DNA of 64,000 bases from DAOUKH01 sp965261455 (GCA_965261455.1 OZ253453.1:3515474-3579473), one strand, 5' to 3'; positions 17,910 to 27,034 are shown, numbered from the stretch's first letter. Translations and numbers: made by a program. The notes: generated from the letters alone by a model not told the origin.

Positions 17910-18572
17910 CTACGGGAGGGCTGTGGCGAAGGCGATGAGGGCCTCGGCGGCTTCGGCCCAGATGTCTTCGCGGGTGTGGCCGTCGGCCTTGCGGGCGGCG
18001 AAGCTGTGGTCGGCGCCTTGGAGGACGTGGACGCGGGCGTTGGGGGCCTTGGCGGCGGAGGCGGCGAGCTCGGCGGGCGTGGCGAAGGTGTCGCGGGTCC
18101 CCGAGCAGAAGAGCACCGGCATATCGAGAGCAGGAAAGTGCGCGTCGCGGAGGCGCTCCGGCTTCCCCGGCTGGTGCAGGGGGTAGGCGAAGAGGGCGAG
18201 ACCGTCGACGGCGGCGCCGTTCGCGGCGGCCATCGAGGCGATACGGCCGCCCATCGAGCGCCCGCCGAGCAGCAGGACGCGCGCCGAGGGCCGCGCCGCG
18301 GTGATCGCGGCACGCCAGGTTGCCTCCAGCACCGGCGGACGGTCGGGCGCGCGCCGCCCCGCTTCCATGTAGGGGAACTGGAAGCGCAGGACACCCAGGC
18401 CCTCGGAGGGCAGGCGTTCCGCCAGGTAGGCCCCGAAGAGGTCGTCCAGGTTGGCACCCGCGCCGGGGACGTAGACGTAAAGCCGTCCGCCTCCGGTCTG
18501 GAGTGCGTCCGCCCGGATTGCGCTTACCGCGCCCTTACCGGGGACTTCTATCGAGAACCGCTCGCCGCTCAA
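17910..18572 (-). CDS. Alpha/beta hydrolase (KANL3/Tex30 or dienelactone hydrolase-like)
   Basis: 220 residues with a compact alpha/beta hydrolase fold. YVYVPGAGANLDDL is the oxyanion strand-loop. The nucleophile elbow is LLLGGRSMGGRIASM (Ser near residue 103), the acid probably Asp in LFCSGTRDTFATP, and the His in LQGADHSF, so the triad is complete. Family members hydrolyse small esters or lactones; the substrate cannot be told. It lies upstream of the CoA-transferase pair on the same strand, 139 bases away, and downstream of the zinc-ribbon ORF. Confidence 0.85.
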   Translation of the reverse strand: MSGERFSIEVPGKGAVSAIRADALQTGGGRLYVYVPGAGANLDDLFGAYLAERLPSEGLGVLRFQFPYMEAGRRAPDRPPVLEATWRAAITAARPSARVLLLGGRSMGGRIASMAAANGAAVDGLALFAYPLHQPGKPERLRDAHFPALDMPVLFCSGTRDTFATPAELAASAAKAPNARVHVLQGADHSFAARKADGHTREDIWAEAAEALIAFATALP

Positions 18573-18610
18573 CCGTTGCTCCTCTATTCGAGGCGGTCGA
18601 GGGTAGCGTA

Positions 18611-18766
18611 TCAGCTAACGGCGCTATATGCCGGGGTCCGGAGCTGCATCTCTTGTTCGGTGGTCAGATGACCGCCGCACTGGGCGCACTTTACGTACGG
18701 GCCAAACTCGTCGTTGCCCGCGAACAGGTCGCCCTTGCACCTCTGGCACGCTTTCTCCCACAACAT
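18611..18766 (-). CDS. Small zinc-ribbon protein
   Basis: 51 residues, ATG 18766 to TGA 18611. Two Cys-x2-Cys knuckles are spaced by about 20 residues: ACQRCKGDLF and VKCAQCGGHL. This is a treble-clef or zinc-ribbon arrangement common in short Chloroflexota proteins. AAGGAA lies about seven bases upstream of the start. The intact pairs of Cys and the ribosome site argue for a real gene despite its size. A role in DNA or RNA binding is inferred from the fold only. It precedes the hydrolase by about 40 bases on the same strand and may be co-transcribed with it. Confidence 0.75.
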   Translation of the reverse strand: MLWEKACQRCKGDLFAGNDEFGPYVKCAQCGGHLTTEQEMQLRTPAYSAVS

Positions 18767-19151
18767 CACTGTTCCTTAGTCGGTCCGCGTCTTCCTTTTT
18801 GAAGCCGGACCGTCGATCATCCGCGCGACCCGCCCGCCGGCGCCCGCGCGAAGCTTTCCCGTGTCCGGCCCCAAACCATGAGGCCGAACGATTTCGACGC
18901 CAAAACCGCGCGATAGTACGCCTTTCGCTACGTAAATGCAATAGTTACCTTGGCGAATTAGCGACGGATTTGGAAATAGGGTAGCCTATGGCGTCGCCAC
19001 ACGTGTCCGCCGAGGCCCTGGTGCGACGCAGTTCGACTCGAAATGCGGCATGGAAGTGACCGTCGCGTGAGGGCGTCCAGGTACTGCGACGATATTCGTC
19101 AAAATGTTGCCTTTTGACGCTGAGCGCGGGAGTGGGGTTGAAGGTCGCATC
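18767..19151. other. AT-richer intergenic region upstream of the restriction enzyme
   Basis: 385 bases with no gene. The stretch at about 18915-18990 is clearly less GC-rich than its surroundings and probably holds divergent promoters for the zinc-ribbon and restriction-modification genes. No clear -35/-10 pair was identified. Confidence 0.5.
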
Positions 19152-22100
19152 ATGGCGTCGATGGCGTGCTCACAGGCGATTCCAGTAGAATCGCTTCTAG
19201 CAGAGGTGTACACCGACTTGACAACGCTTCCTCACCCGTCCGCCGCCGACTTCGCCGCCAAGTGGCGGGACAACCCCCGCCGGGAGCGCGCTTCGTCGCA
19301 GGAGCACTTCATCGACCTCTGCCGCCTGCTCGGTATGCCTACGCCCAACGAGGCCGACCCGACCGGCGACCGATACACGTTCGAGGCCGGGGCCGAGCGG
19401 ACCAGCACGGGCAAGCGGGGCTGGGCCGACGTCTGGAAACGCGGCCATTTCGGCTGGGAGTACAAGGGCGCCCATGCCGACCTCGCCGCCGCCTACCGAC
19501 AGTTGCTTGACTATCGCGAGGCGCTGGAGAACCCGCCGCTGCTCGTCGTCAGCGACATGGAGCGAGTCGAGGTCCACACCAACTTCACCAATACCCGGAC
19601 TGCCGTCCATATTGTGACGCTCGCCGACCTTTCGGCGGGCGGCGAGCGGACCGCCGAGGCGTTGCGCATCCTGCGGGCGGTGATGAGCGAGCCCGAGGCG
19701 TTGCGGCCCAGGCAGACGCCCGAAGAGGTTACGAAGGAGGCCGCGTCCCGCTTCGCGGAACTCGCCCGTTCGATGCAGGAGCGCGGGCACGAACCGGAGG
19801 CGGTCGCCCACTTCCTCAACCGTGTGCTCTTCTGCCTCTTCGCCGAGGATGTCGCGTTGCTCCCCAAGCGGCTCATGAGCGACCTGATATCGTCGCGCGC
19901 CGACGAGCCGGAGGAGTTCACGGAGGGCCTCGCCGAGCTGTTCCGCCTGATGGCGGACCGGAAGGCAAGCCGCTTCTTCGGGACACAGCGGGTTGAGTGG
20001 TTCAACGGGGGCCTGTTCGACGATGACGCGACGCTCGCCTTCACCCGCGAGGAGCTTCGTATTGTCGGCGTCGCCTCCTCGCTCGATTGGTCACAGGTCG
20101 AGCCGGCGATTCTTGGCACGCTGTTCGAGCGGGGACTCGATCCCGCCAAGCGCGGCCAGTTGGGCGCCCACTACACCGACCACGAGAAGATCATGATGGT
20201 CGTTGAGCCGGTGGTGATGGCGCCCCTGCGCCGCGAGTTCGACGCCATGCGCGAGCAGGTCGACGAGCTGATGAGCGGCCGCGATCCGAGTCCACTTACC
20301 CGCGACGGAGAGCGCCGGGCACGGCTGCCCGCATGGGAGCACAAGGCTGAGGCAGGGTGGCGCGCCTTTCTGGAACGGCTGCGCGCGGTGCGCGTGCTCG
20401 ACCCGGCCTGCGGCTCGGGGAATTTCCTCTACGTCACGCTGCGGTTGCTCAAGGACCTGGAGCACGAGGCCATCCGCTGGGGTGCGGAGCGGCTGCGCAT
20501 CACCGGGGAGTTCCCGCAAGTCGGCCCGCACAATGTTTTGGGGATCGAGACTAACGCCTACGCGAAGGAGCTGGCGGGCGTCGCGATCTGGATCGGACAC
20601 ATTCAGTGGATGCTGGACCACGGCTACGGCTTCCCCCATGACCCCGTGCTCCAGCCGCTGGACAACATCGAGCGGCGAGATGCGATTCTCGCTTACGCCG
20701 ATAAGGACGATAAGAAAGTTCCCATTCCGGCGACTTGGCCGGAGGCGGAGTTCATTGTCGGCAACCCGCCGTTCTTGGGCACGAAGCTGATGCGTCAATC
20801 GTTGGGCGATGCCTACGTCGACGATGTGTTCCTTGCCTGGAAGGGTCAAGTCGCCCGCGAATCGGACTTGGCATGCTACTGGCACGAAGATGCGCGCCGC
20901 CAGATTGTCGCGGGCCACACGAGCCGTGCCGGTCTGCTGGCAACCAACTCGATCCGGGGCGGCGCGAACCGCTTAGTGCTTAACGGAATCAAGAAGAGCG
21001 GCGATATCTTCCTGGCCTGGTCGGACGAACCTTGGGTCGTTGAGGGCGCCGCCGTCCGCATCTCGATCGTGGGCCAGGACGACGGATCTGAGGAACAGCG
21101 CGAGTTGGACGGCAAGTCCGTCGAGGCGATCAACAGCGACCTGACAGCGGGCCTCGACCTGACACAGGCCCGTATCCTCCCCGAGAATCAGGGCGTCTCG
21201 TTCATGGGCGACACGAAGGGCGGCGCGTTCGACATCCGGGGCGAAGTTGCTCGAGGGATGCTCTCGCTGCCGGCGAACGTCAATGGCCGCACCAATGCCG
21301 ATGTGGTCGTGCCCTGGGTGAACGGCATGGACATCACGCGCCGACCGCGTGGCATGTTCATCATCGACTTCGGCGCGGACATGTCCGAGTCGGACGCCGC
21401 CGCGTACGAGGCGCCATTCGAGTACGCGCGCGAGCATGTGCACCCGGTACGCGCAACAAACAAGCGCGAGTCCTATAGGGACCCTTGGTGGGTGCATCTC
21501 AGGCCCCGCCCGGCGATGCGGACGGCGCTGGCTCAACGGTCGCGGTTCATTGTCACGTCGACGGTCGCGAAGCATCGCCTGTTCACCTGGGTGTCGGCGC
21601 CGACGCTTCCCGACCACCAACTCATCGCGATCGCGCGCGACGACGACTACGCCTTCGGCGTCTTGCACGCACGCGCGCACGAACTGTGGTCGCTGCGGGT
21701 GGGCACAAGCCTTGAAGACCGCCCGCGTTACACGCCGACGACGACATTCGAGACGTTCCCCTTTCCGTGGCCGCTCAATACGCCGGACACGGCGCTGACC
21801 TCTGAGCAGCGAGGCCACCGCGACGCCATCGGGGAGGCGGCGCGGGCGCTGGACGAGGCGCGCCGGCGCTGGCTCAACCCGTCGGAGTGGGTGCGCGAGG
21901 AGCCCGACGTCCTGCCCTCGCTTCCAGCGCGCCTGCTGCCGGTTGACGAAGATGCGGCCAAGCAACTGCGCAAGCGCACGCTTACCAACCTCTACAACGC
22001 CCGCCCCACGTGGCTCGCCAACCTGCACGCGAATCTCGACGCCGCCGTGTTCGCCGCCTATGGCTGGCCGGAGAGACTTGACGATGGTGCATTGTTGGAG

Positions 22101-22160
22101 CGGCTGCTCGACCTCAACTTCGCGAGGGACCGAGCAAGCGGCCGCAGCGACACCAAATAA
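19152..22160 (+). CDS. Type IIG (MmeI-like) restriction endonuclease-methyltransferase
   Basis: About 1002 residues combining DNA cleavage and N6-adenine methylation in one chain. Residues about 90-105, KRGWADVWKRGHFGWEYKG, hold a PD-(D/E)xK nuclease signature (D...E-x-K). SAM-binding motif I is VLDPACGSGNFLYVTLRLL (near 416) and catalytic motif IV FIVGNPPFLGTKLM (near 537). The C-terminal half (PRYTPTTTFETFPFPWPL region) resembles the target-recognition part of MmeI-family enzymes. ATG 19152 has GAAGGT upstream; ATG 19104 is an alternative. It needs no separate methylase or specificity gene and none is present. It sits just inside the right-hand inverted repeat, a typical accessory position. 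Confidence 0.88.
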   Translation: MASMACSQAIPVESLLAEVYTDLTTLPHPSAADFAAKWRDNPRRERASSQEHFIDLCRLLGMPTPNEADPTGDRYTFEAGAERTSTGKRGWADVWKRGHFGWEYKGAHADLAAAYRQLLDYREALENPPLLVVSDMERVEVHTNFTNTRTAVHIVTLADLSAGGERTAEALRILRAVMSEPEALRPRQTPEEVTKEAASRFAELARSMQERGHEPEAVAHFLNRVLFCLFAEDVALLPKRLMSDLISSRADEPEEFTEGLAELFRLMADRKASRFFGTQRVEWFNGGLFDDDATLAFTREELRIVGVASSLDWSQVEPAILGTLFERGLDPAKRGQLGAHYTDHEKIMMVVEPVVMAPLRREFDAMREQVDELMSGRDPSPLTRDGERRARLPAWEHKAEAGWRAFLERLRAVRVLDPACGSGNFLYVTLRLLKDLEHEAIRWGAERLRITGEFPQVGPHNVLGIETNAYAKELAGVAIWIGHIQWMLDHGYGFPHDPVLQPLDNIERRDAILAYADKDDKKVPIPATWPEAEFIVGNPPFLGTKLMRQSLGDAYVDDVFLAWKGQVARESDLACYWHEDARRQIVAGHTSRAGLLATNSIRGGANRLVLNGIKKSGDIFLAWSDEPWVVEGAAVRISIVGQDDGSEEQRELDGKSVEAINSDLTAGLDLTQARILPENQGVSFMGDTKGGAFDIRGEVARGMLSLPANVNGRTNADVVVPWVNGMDITRRPRGMFIIDFGADMSESDAAAYEAPFEYAREHVHPVRATNKRESYRDPWWVHLRPRPAMRTALAQRSRFIVTSTVAKHRLFTWVSAPTLPDHQLIAIARDDDYAFGVLHARAHELWSLRVGTSLEDRPRYTPTTTFETFPFPWPLNTPDTALTSEQRGHRDAIGEAARALDEARRRWLNPSEWVREEPDVLPSLPARLLPVDEDAAKQLRKRTLTNLYNARPTWLANLHANLDAAVFAAYGWPERLDDGALLERLLDLNFARDRASGRSDTK

Positions 22161-22263
22161 CAGCGGCACTTGGCGGCGCGGCCCCCGTCGCGGCACGTTT
22201 TGGGCGCACCGCGCCCTTTGTAGGCGTGCGTCGACCCGCGCCCAGGAGGGGGCGGGTCGACGC

Positions 22264-22550
22264 GGTCGCACACTCCCCTTGCGGAGAGGCGCGCGCCGGC
22301 ACACGCTCAGTCGGGTGGTCCGGCGCAGGTGCACGCTCCCCTCGCGGGGAGGCGCGGCGCCGGGGACGCCACGGGGGCGAGTCGGCGCGGGTTGCACGCT
22401 CCCTTACGGGAGGCGCGGCGCCGGTTGGAGGCCCGGAGGCCCTTGGCCGGCGCAGGTGCACGCTCCCTTACGGGAGGCGCGGCGCCGGTTGGAGGCCGGG
22501 AGGCCCTTGGCCGGCGGAGGTGCACGCTCCCTTGCGGGAGGCGCAGAACA
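22264..22550. repeat. Five-unit array of hairpin repeats (right, inverted)
   Basis: Five copies of the same hairpin core seen at 121-420, here as the reverse complement (GTGCACGCTCCCTTACGGGA type), beginning near 22267, 22329, 22393, 22457 and 22519. Together with the palindromic element next to it this forms the right arm of a long inverted repeat. The outermost unit in both arms has CGCAAG rather than CGTAAG in its loop, so the order of variants is also mirrored. Confidence 0.85.
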
Positions 22551-22593
22551 CAGCTTCTCCCGCCGCTGCGCGGGGTAGCACTAATGTTCTAGG

Positions 22594-22632
22594 CTAACGA
22601 TAAACCCCCTTGACAAGCCTTGTCAAGTATCA
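22594..22632. repeat. Right copy of palindromic inverted-repeat element
   Basis: Reverse complement of 39-77. Its core is a perfect palindrome with 9-base arms around one base, CTTGACAAG-C-CTTGTCAAG (22609-22627). It could form a hairpin, bind a dimeric protein, or act as a recombination site. TTGACA is readable in both orientations within it. Confidence 0.85.
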
Positions 22633-22644
22633 TCGGCGGGCAAA

Positions 22645-23060
22645 ATTGGCTGTGGGGCCAAGGTGGAGCGGCGCCGGCCTCCCCCCGCCCCTCCGACGCG
22701 CCCTTGGGGCGCGTGCCCTCTTTCAGTTTCCCCCAGAGGGGGAAAGGCCGGAGGGGAGGGCGCCCACGAGGGGCGCCCCTACGAGATGGGAGGCGCGGCG
22801 GGTTTTGCAAGGGCCTCCAGAGGGGGAAAGGGGGATGAGCGGCCTGCTCCGCCCGTTCGAGCCGGACGCGGAATTGGCTGTGGGGCCAAGGTGGAGCGGC
22901 GCCCTCCCCACCCCGCCCCTCCGACGCGCCCTTTGGGCGCGTGCCCTCTTTCAGTTTCCCCCAGAGGGGGAAAGGCCGGAGGGGAGGGCGCCCACGAGGG
23001 GCGCCCCTACGAGATGGGAGGCGCGGCGCGGCGGGTTTTGCAAGGGCCTCCAGAGGGGGA
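22645..23060. repeat. Two direct copies of a ~185-base repeat
   Basis: Copy A (22645-22827) and copy B (22873-23060) are nearly identical, both running from ATTGGCTGTGGGGCCAAGG to GGTTTTGCAAGGGCCTCCAG. Each contains a CCCCCAGAGGGGG hairpin and a GGGCGCCC-rich segment. The rightmost portion (GGTTTTGCAA...CTCC) recurs in degenerate form near 28357 and 31762. The 22161-23071 interval is otherwise without genes. Confidence 0.85.
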
Positions 23061-23071
23061 GCGTAGGGAGG

Positions 23072-24088
23072 CTATTCGAGGGCTGGGGCGATTTCTTTCA
23101 TGAAGAGGCGGGCGCCTTCGAGGTAGGCTTCGATGGTGGTGGGCATGAAGTTGGTGACGAAGGATGTCGAGCCGGCTTCTTTGAAGGCGAGGAATTCGTC
23201 GCGCAACTCGTCTACCGTCCCCTTGCAGGTAAAGAAGTCGATTTCGGAGATGGGGCGGCGGCGGTCCCGCGTGGACTTGGGCAGGAAGTTCAGGGGCGGG
23301 GCACTGCTCATCACGTACTCCAGCGGCGGCTTGCCCGTCTTCTCTCGCTCCGCGTCGGCCCACTCCTTGAGCTCGACGAGGCGGCTGGTGGAGACGCTCG
23401 ACGACTGCGCGCCGCTCGGTCCGCCCTCGGTCTTGCCCGACGGATTCTGCACCGGCGGATAAGCGAAGCAGGTGGGCGTCCAGCCCTCCCCCACGCGGAT
23501 GGCTCGCGCCAGGCTCGCCTTGCTGCTGCCGCCGACCCACACCTCGGGCCTGGGCTGCTGCACCGGACGGACCACCAGGCTCACGTCCTCGAAGCTATAG
23601 AACTCGCCGGAGAAGCTGGCGCGCTCGTTGGCCCAGAGGCGGTAGATGATTTCGATGTATTCGTCGGTCATCTTGCCCCGCTTGTTTCGAGGGAGCCGCA
23701 TCACCTCGAACTCCGTGAGGTCGGAGCCGACGCCGGGGCAGAAGAGGAGACGGCCCCCCGACAGGGAGTCGATCGTGGCGAGGCCATGGGCCACGCCGAA
23801 GGGCTGGCGGTAGGGGAGCACGAGGACGCGGGGCATGATCTTGACGCGCTCGGTGATCGAGGCCAGGTAGCCGAGCATGGCCTGGGGGTCGGCGTAGCGC
23901 CATCCGGGATTATCGTTGACGGTGTGGCCGGTCAGTGACTGTCCGGGGTGGAAGATGTGGTCGGGCATGGAGATGCCCCAGAAGCCAAGTTCCTCGATCT
24001 CGCGGACCACCTTCTCGATGCCCGATTTCTCGCCACGGCGGGCGTCGTTGAGGAACAACGCGATGGGGATGCCCGTCACCAGTTTCAT
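23072..24088 (-). CDS. LLM class flavin-dependent oxidoreductase
   Basis: 338 residues of the luciferase-like TIM barrel. MKLVTGIPIALFLND, ELGFWGISMPDHIFHPGQS, TERVKIMPRVLVLPYRQP, TIDSLSGGRLLFCPGVGS and QQPRPEVWVGGSSKASLARA follow the family order: flavin/F420 pocket, nonprolyl cis-peptide strand, then phosphate-binding strand. An insertion around residues 210-270 (SGKTEGGPSGAQSSSVST) is Ser/Gly-rich and may be a flexible loop. The substrate is unknown. It is flanked by the repeat region at its 3' end and mtaB upstream on the same strand. Confidence 0.88.
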   Translation of the reverse strand: MKLVTGIPIALFLNDARRGEKSGIEKVVREIEELGFWGISMPDHIFHPGQSLTGHTVNDNPGWRYADPQAMLGYLASITERVKIMPRVLVLPYRQPFGVAHGLATIDSLSGGRLLFCPGVGSDLTEFEVMRLPRNKRGKMTDEYIEIIYRLWANERASFSGEFYSFEDVSLVVRPVQQPRPEVWVGGSSKASLARAIRVGEGWTPTCFAYPPVQNPSGKTEGGPSGAQSSSVSTSRLVELKEWADAEREKTGKPPLEYVMSSAPPLNFLPKSTRDRRRPISEIDFFTCKGTVDELRDEFLAFKEAGSTSFVTNFMPTTIEAYLEGARLFMKEIAPALE

Positions 24089-24166
24089 TAGCCGGCCTCC
24101 TCGTGGGGGGGGGATGCTCCGGCGCGCCCGCCGGACTCGGGCATGATAGCGCCCTTGGGGCGCGGG

Positions 24167-25447
24167 TTACAGGGCGAGGCCGGGACTGGGCCGGGCGTCG
24201 AGCAGATCGACTTGCAGCCCGTCCTCCGCCGCGCCGGCCACGCGCACGCGGGTGAACTCGTTGCGGAGGTCGCGGTGGGAAGCGGTGAAGGCGCGGACAT
24301 AGTGCTCGGTGAGGCCGCTCCAGCGTCCACCCTTCTCTTCTTCCCAGAGCACCACGGCCTCGCGGCCCTCGAAGCGCCGGCGGTAGGCCCGCGCCGACCG
24401 GTCCGCCAGAGCGAGCAGGCGCGCCTCCCGCGCCGCCTTGGTCTTGGGGTCGAGGTGATCGGCGAAGTGGGCCGCCGACGTTCCCGGCCGGTGGGAATAG
24501 GGGAAGACGTGAATCTGCGCGAAGCTCACCTCCTCGGCGAGCGCGGCGGTGGCGTCGAAGTCCGCAGCGGTCTCGCCGGGGAAGCCGACGATGATGTCGG
24601 TGGTGATCGCGATGTCGGGGACCGCCGCGCGCAGGCCCTCGACGCAGCGGCGGAAGTCCCCGGCGTCGTATCGGCGCCGCATGCGGTGTAGGACGGCGTC
24701 GCTCCCGCTCTGGAGCGGGACGTGGACGTGGGGGCAGAGCCGGCCGGTGCGGTAGAGCTCGATCATCCCGTCGGTGATCTCCTGGGGTTGGAGCGAAGAG
24801 AAGCGCAGCCGGGTCACGCCCGTCTTGTCGAGGGCGCGGCGGACGAGCTCCTCGTACCAGGTGCGGCCCGTTGGGGGCGGGCCGAACTCGTAGCCGTAGG
24901 AGCCGAGCTGGGTGCCGGTGAGGACGATCTCGCGGTAGCCGGCGGCGGTGCGGTCGCGCATCGTGTCGAGAATCTCGTCGATGGGGAGGCTGCGCTCGCG
25001 CCCCCGCGTCTTGGGCACGATGCAGTAGGCGCAGACCTGGTTGCACCCCTCTTGAATCTTGACCATAGAGCGCGCCCGCAGTCCGCCGGGCGCCGCCGAG
25101 GCGTCCGCCTCCTGAACACCGAGGATGTCGAGGAGGCGCATCTTGCCGCGGTTGTCGACGACGAGGTCGACCTCGGCCATGGCTTCGAGCTCTTGCGGCG
25201 CGCGGTGCGCGTAGCACCCCGTCGCGATGATCTGCGAGCCGGGGTTGCGCCGCTTGGCCCGCCGCAGCATCTGGCGCGACTTGCGGTCGGCGACGTGGGT
25301 GACGGTGCAGCTATTGAGGACGAAGACGTCGGGGCCGTCGGCGGGCGCGACGATGTCGTAGCCGGCGCGGGCGAAGGCCAGCGACAAGGCTTCGGCCTCG
25401 GACTGGTTGAGCTTGCAGCCCAGGTGGGTGACGGCGGCGGTCGGCAT
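24167..25447 (-). CDS. mtaB: tRNA t6A methylthiotransferase MtaB
   Basis: 426 residues. A radical-SAM methylthiotransferase that converts t6A37 to ms2t6A in ANN-decoding tRNAs. The N-terminal UPF0004 domain has Cys11, Cys47 and Cys78 for one iron-sulfur cluster; the radical-SAM motif CNQVCAYC (Cys135, 139, 142) holds the second; a C-terminal TRAM-like segment ends the protein. The start THLGCKLNQSEAEAL is the MtaB signature rather than MiaB or RimO. ATG 25447 is the family start; the 776-residue open frame upstream is an artefact antisense to gatB. Confidence 0.92.
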   Translation of the reverse strand: MPTAAVTHLGCKLNQSEAEALSLAFARAGYDIVAPADGPDVFVLNSCTVTHVADRKSRQMLRRAKRRNPGSQIIATGCYAHRAPQELEAMAEVDLVVDNRGKMRLLDILGVQEADASAAPGGLRARSMVKIQEGCNQVCAYCIVPKTRGRERSLPIDEILDTMRDRTAAGYREIVLTGTQLGSYGYEFGPPPTGRTWYEELVRRALDKTGVTRLRFSSLQPQEITDGMIELYRTGRLCPHVHVPLQSGSDAVLHRMRRRYDAGDFRRCVEGLRAAVPDIAITTDIIVGFPGETAADFDATAALAEEVSFAQIHVFPYSHRPGTSAAHFADHLDPKTKAAREARLLALADRSARAYRRRFEGREAVVLWEEEKGGRWSGLTEHYVRAFTASHRDLRNEFTRVRVAGAAEDGLQVDLLDARPSPGLAL

Positions 25448-25543
25448 GGAGAAAGTTCCCTCCGGTAAGGGTACGGCATGGAGCGCCGTGCGTGGAAGCG
25501 CCCGTGGGCGGGATGGCCGGAGCGCGGTATACTCGGAAGCGTC

Positions 25544-27034
25544 ATGACTACGACCGCGAAGACTGAGTACGAACCCGTTATCGGCCTCGAAGTCCACGCG
25601 CAGCTTCTGACGCGGAGCAAGATGTTCAGCCGCTGCCCGACGGACTACCAGACCGCGCCGCCGAACTCGCGCGTCGACCCCGTGTCGATGGGGCTCCCCG
25701 GGGCGCTGCCGGTGATCAACCGCACCGCCGTCGAGTACACCGTGATGACGGGGATCGCGCTGCACTGCGTCATCAACGAGCACACCAAGTTCGACCGCAA
25801 GAACTACCCCTACCCCGACCTCGTCAAGGGCTTCCAGATATCGCAGTACGACGAGCCCATCGCCAGCAATGGCTGGCTGGAGATCGAGACCGAGGACGGC
25901 GGCGTCCGCCGTGCCGGCATTACGCGCGTGCACCTGGAAGAGGACACCGCGAAGCTGCTCCACCGCGCCGAACCAGGCGGCGAGGGCTACAGCCTCGTCG
26001 ATCTCAACCGCTCCGGCATTCCTCTGATGGAGATCGTCGGCGAGCCTGATCTGCGCTCCGCCGAGGAGGCCCGCCACTACATGGTCAAGCTCCGCGCCAT
26101 CCTCCAGTACCTCGGCGTGAGCACCGGGAGCATGGAGGAGGGGAGCTTCCGCTGCGACGCCAACGTGAGCCTCCGGCCCAGGGGGAGCACGGAGCTTCCC
26201 CCGACCAAGGTTGAAGTCAAGAACATGAACAGCTTCCGCTCGGTCTACCAGGCCTTGCTGTTCGAGATCGAGCGCCAGACGGCGCGGATGGGCGCGGGCG
26301 AGCGGATCGTGCAGGAGACCCGCGGCTGGAACGAGGCCCGGGCGGCGACGGTGAGTCAGCGCAGTAAGGAACAGGCCCACGACTACCGCTACCTTCCCGA
26401 GCCGGACCTGCCACCGCTGGCGCTGGCCCCGGCCTGGGTGGAGGAGATCGCGGCGAGCCTCCCGGAGCTTCCCGACGCCCGTGGTCGCCGCTTTCAAGAC
26501 CAGTACGGTCTATCGGACTACGACGCCGCGCAACTGACCTCGACCAAGCCTATGGCGGACTTCTTCGAGGGGGTGGTGAAGGTCAACCCCTCGGCGGACG
26601 AGCAGCCGCGCGCCAAGGCGGCAGCGAACTGGGTGCTCGGCGAGGTCAGCCGCCTGCTCAACGAGGCGGGTAAGGAGATCGGCGACGCGGATCTCAAGCT
26701 CTCCCCCAAGCATCTCGTCGAAGTGCTCGACCTGATCGACGCGAAAACGATCACGGGCAACGTCGCCAAGGAAGTCTTTGAAGAGAGCTTCGCTACCGGC
26801 AAGGCGCCCGGCGCCATTGTCAGGGAGAAGGGGCTGACCCAGATCTCCGCCGCGGACGACATGCTACCGATCGTCGACGCGGCGATCGCCGGCAACGACA
26901 AGGCGGTCGCCGACTACCGGGCCGGCAAGGAGACCGCGATCAAGTTCCTCGTGGGCCAGGTGATGAAGGCGACGAAAGGCCGCGCCAATCCGGGCGTGGT
27001 GACGGAGATGCTGCGGGAGCGGCTCGGCGGGTAG
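25544..27034 (+). CDS. gatB: Aspartyl/glutamyl-tRNA amidotransferase subunit B
   Basis: 496 residues. With GatA and GatC it amidates Glu-tRNA(Gln) or Asp-tRNA(Asn). EPVIGLEVHAQLLTRSKMFS opens the catalytic cradle, KGFQISQYDEPIASNGWLEI and FRCDANVSLRPRGS follow, and a C-terminal Yqey-like helical domain (about 350-496) ends in KATKGRANPGVVTEMLRERL. ATG 25544 gives the usual N-terminus. TATACT at 25528-25533 lies only ten bases before it, so the mRNA may be nearly leaderless. gatA and gatC are not in this window. Confidence 0.94.
   Translation: MTTTAKTEYEPVIGLEVHAQLLTRSKMFSRCPTDYQTAPPNSRVDPVSMGLPGALPVINRTAVEYTVMTGIALHCVINEHTKFDRKNYPYPDLVKGFQISQYDEPIASNGWLEIETEDGGVRRAGITRVHLEEDTAKLLHRAEPGGEGYSLVDLNRSGIPLMEIVGEPDLRSAEEARHYMVKLRAILQYLGVSTGSMEEGSFRCDANVSLRPRGSTELPPTKVEVKNMNSFRSVYQALLFEIERQTARMGAGERIVQETRGWNEARAATVSQRSKEQAHDYRYLPEPDLPPLALAPAWVEEIAASLPELPDARGRRFQDQYGLSDYDAAQLTSTKPMADFFEGVVKVNPSADEQPRAKAAANWVLGEVSRLLNEAGKEIGDADLKLSPKHLVEVLDLIDAKTITGNVAKEVFEESFATGKAPGAIVREKGLTQISAADDMLPIVDAAIAGNDKAVADYRAGKETAIKFLVGQVMKATKGRANPGVVTEMLRERLGG

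Noticed and set aside
16562..18457. 631-codon version of CoA-transferase copy 2
   Set aside because: The added N-terminus is Pro/Ser/Arg-rich and overlaps the alpha/beta hydrolase; family members start at ATG 17770.
1..22652. Composite transposon or integrative element
   Set aside because: No transposase, integrase or target-site duplication was found, and the interval holds ordinary chromosomal genes; reported only as an inverted-repeat-bounded segment.
24167..26497. 776-codon version of mtaB
   Set aside because: The extra 350 codons are antisense to gatB; MtaB proteins start at the ATG at 25447.
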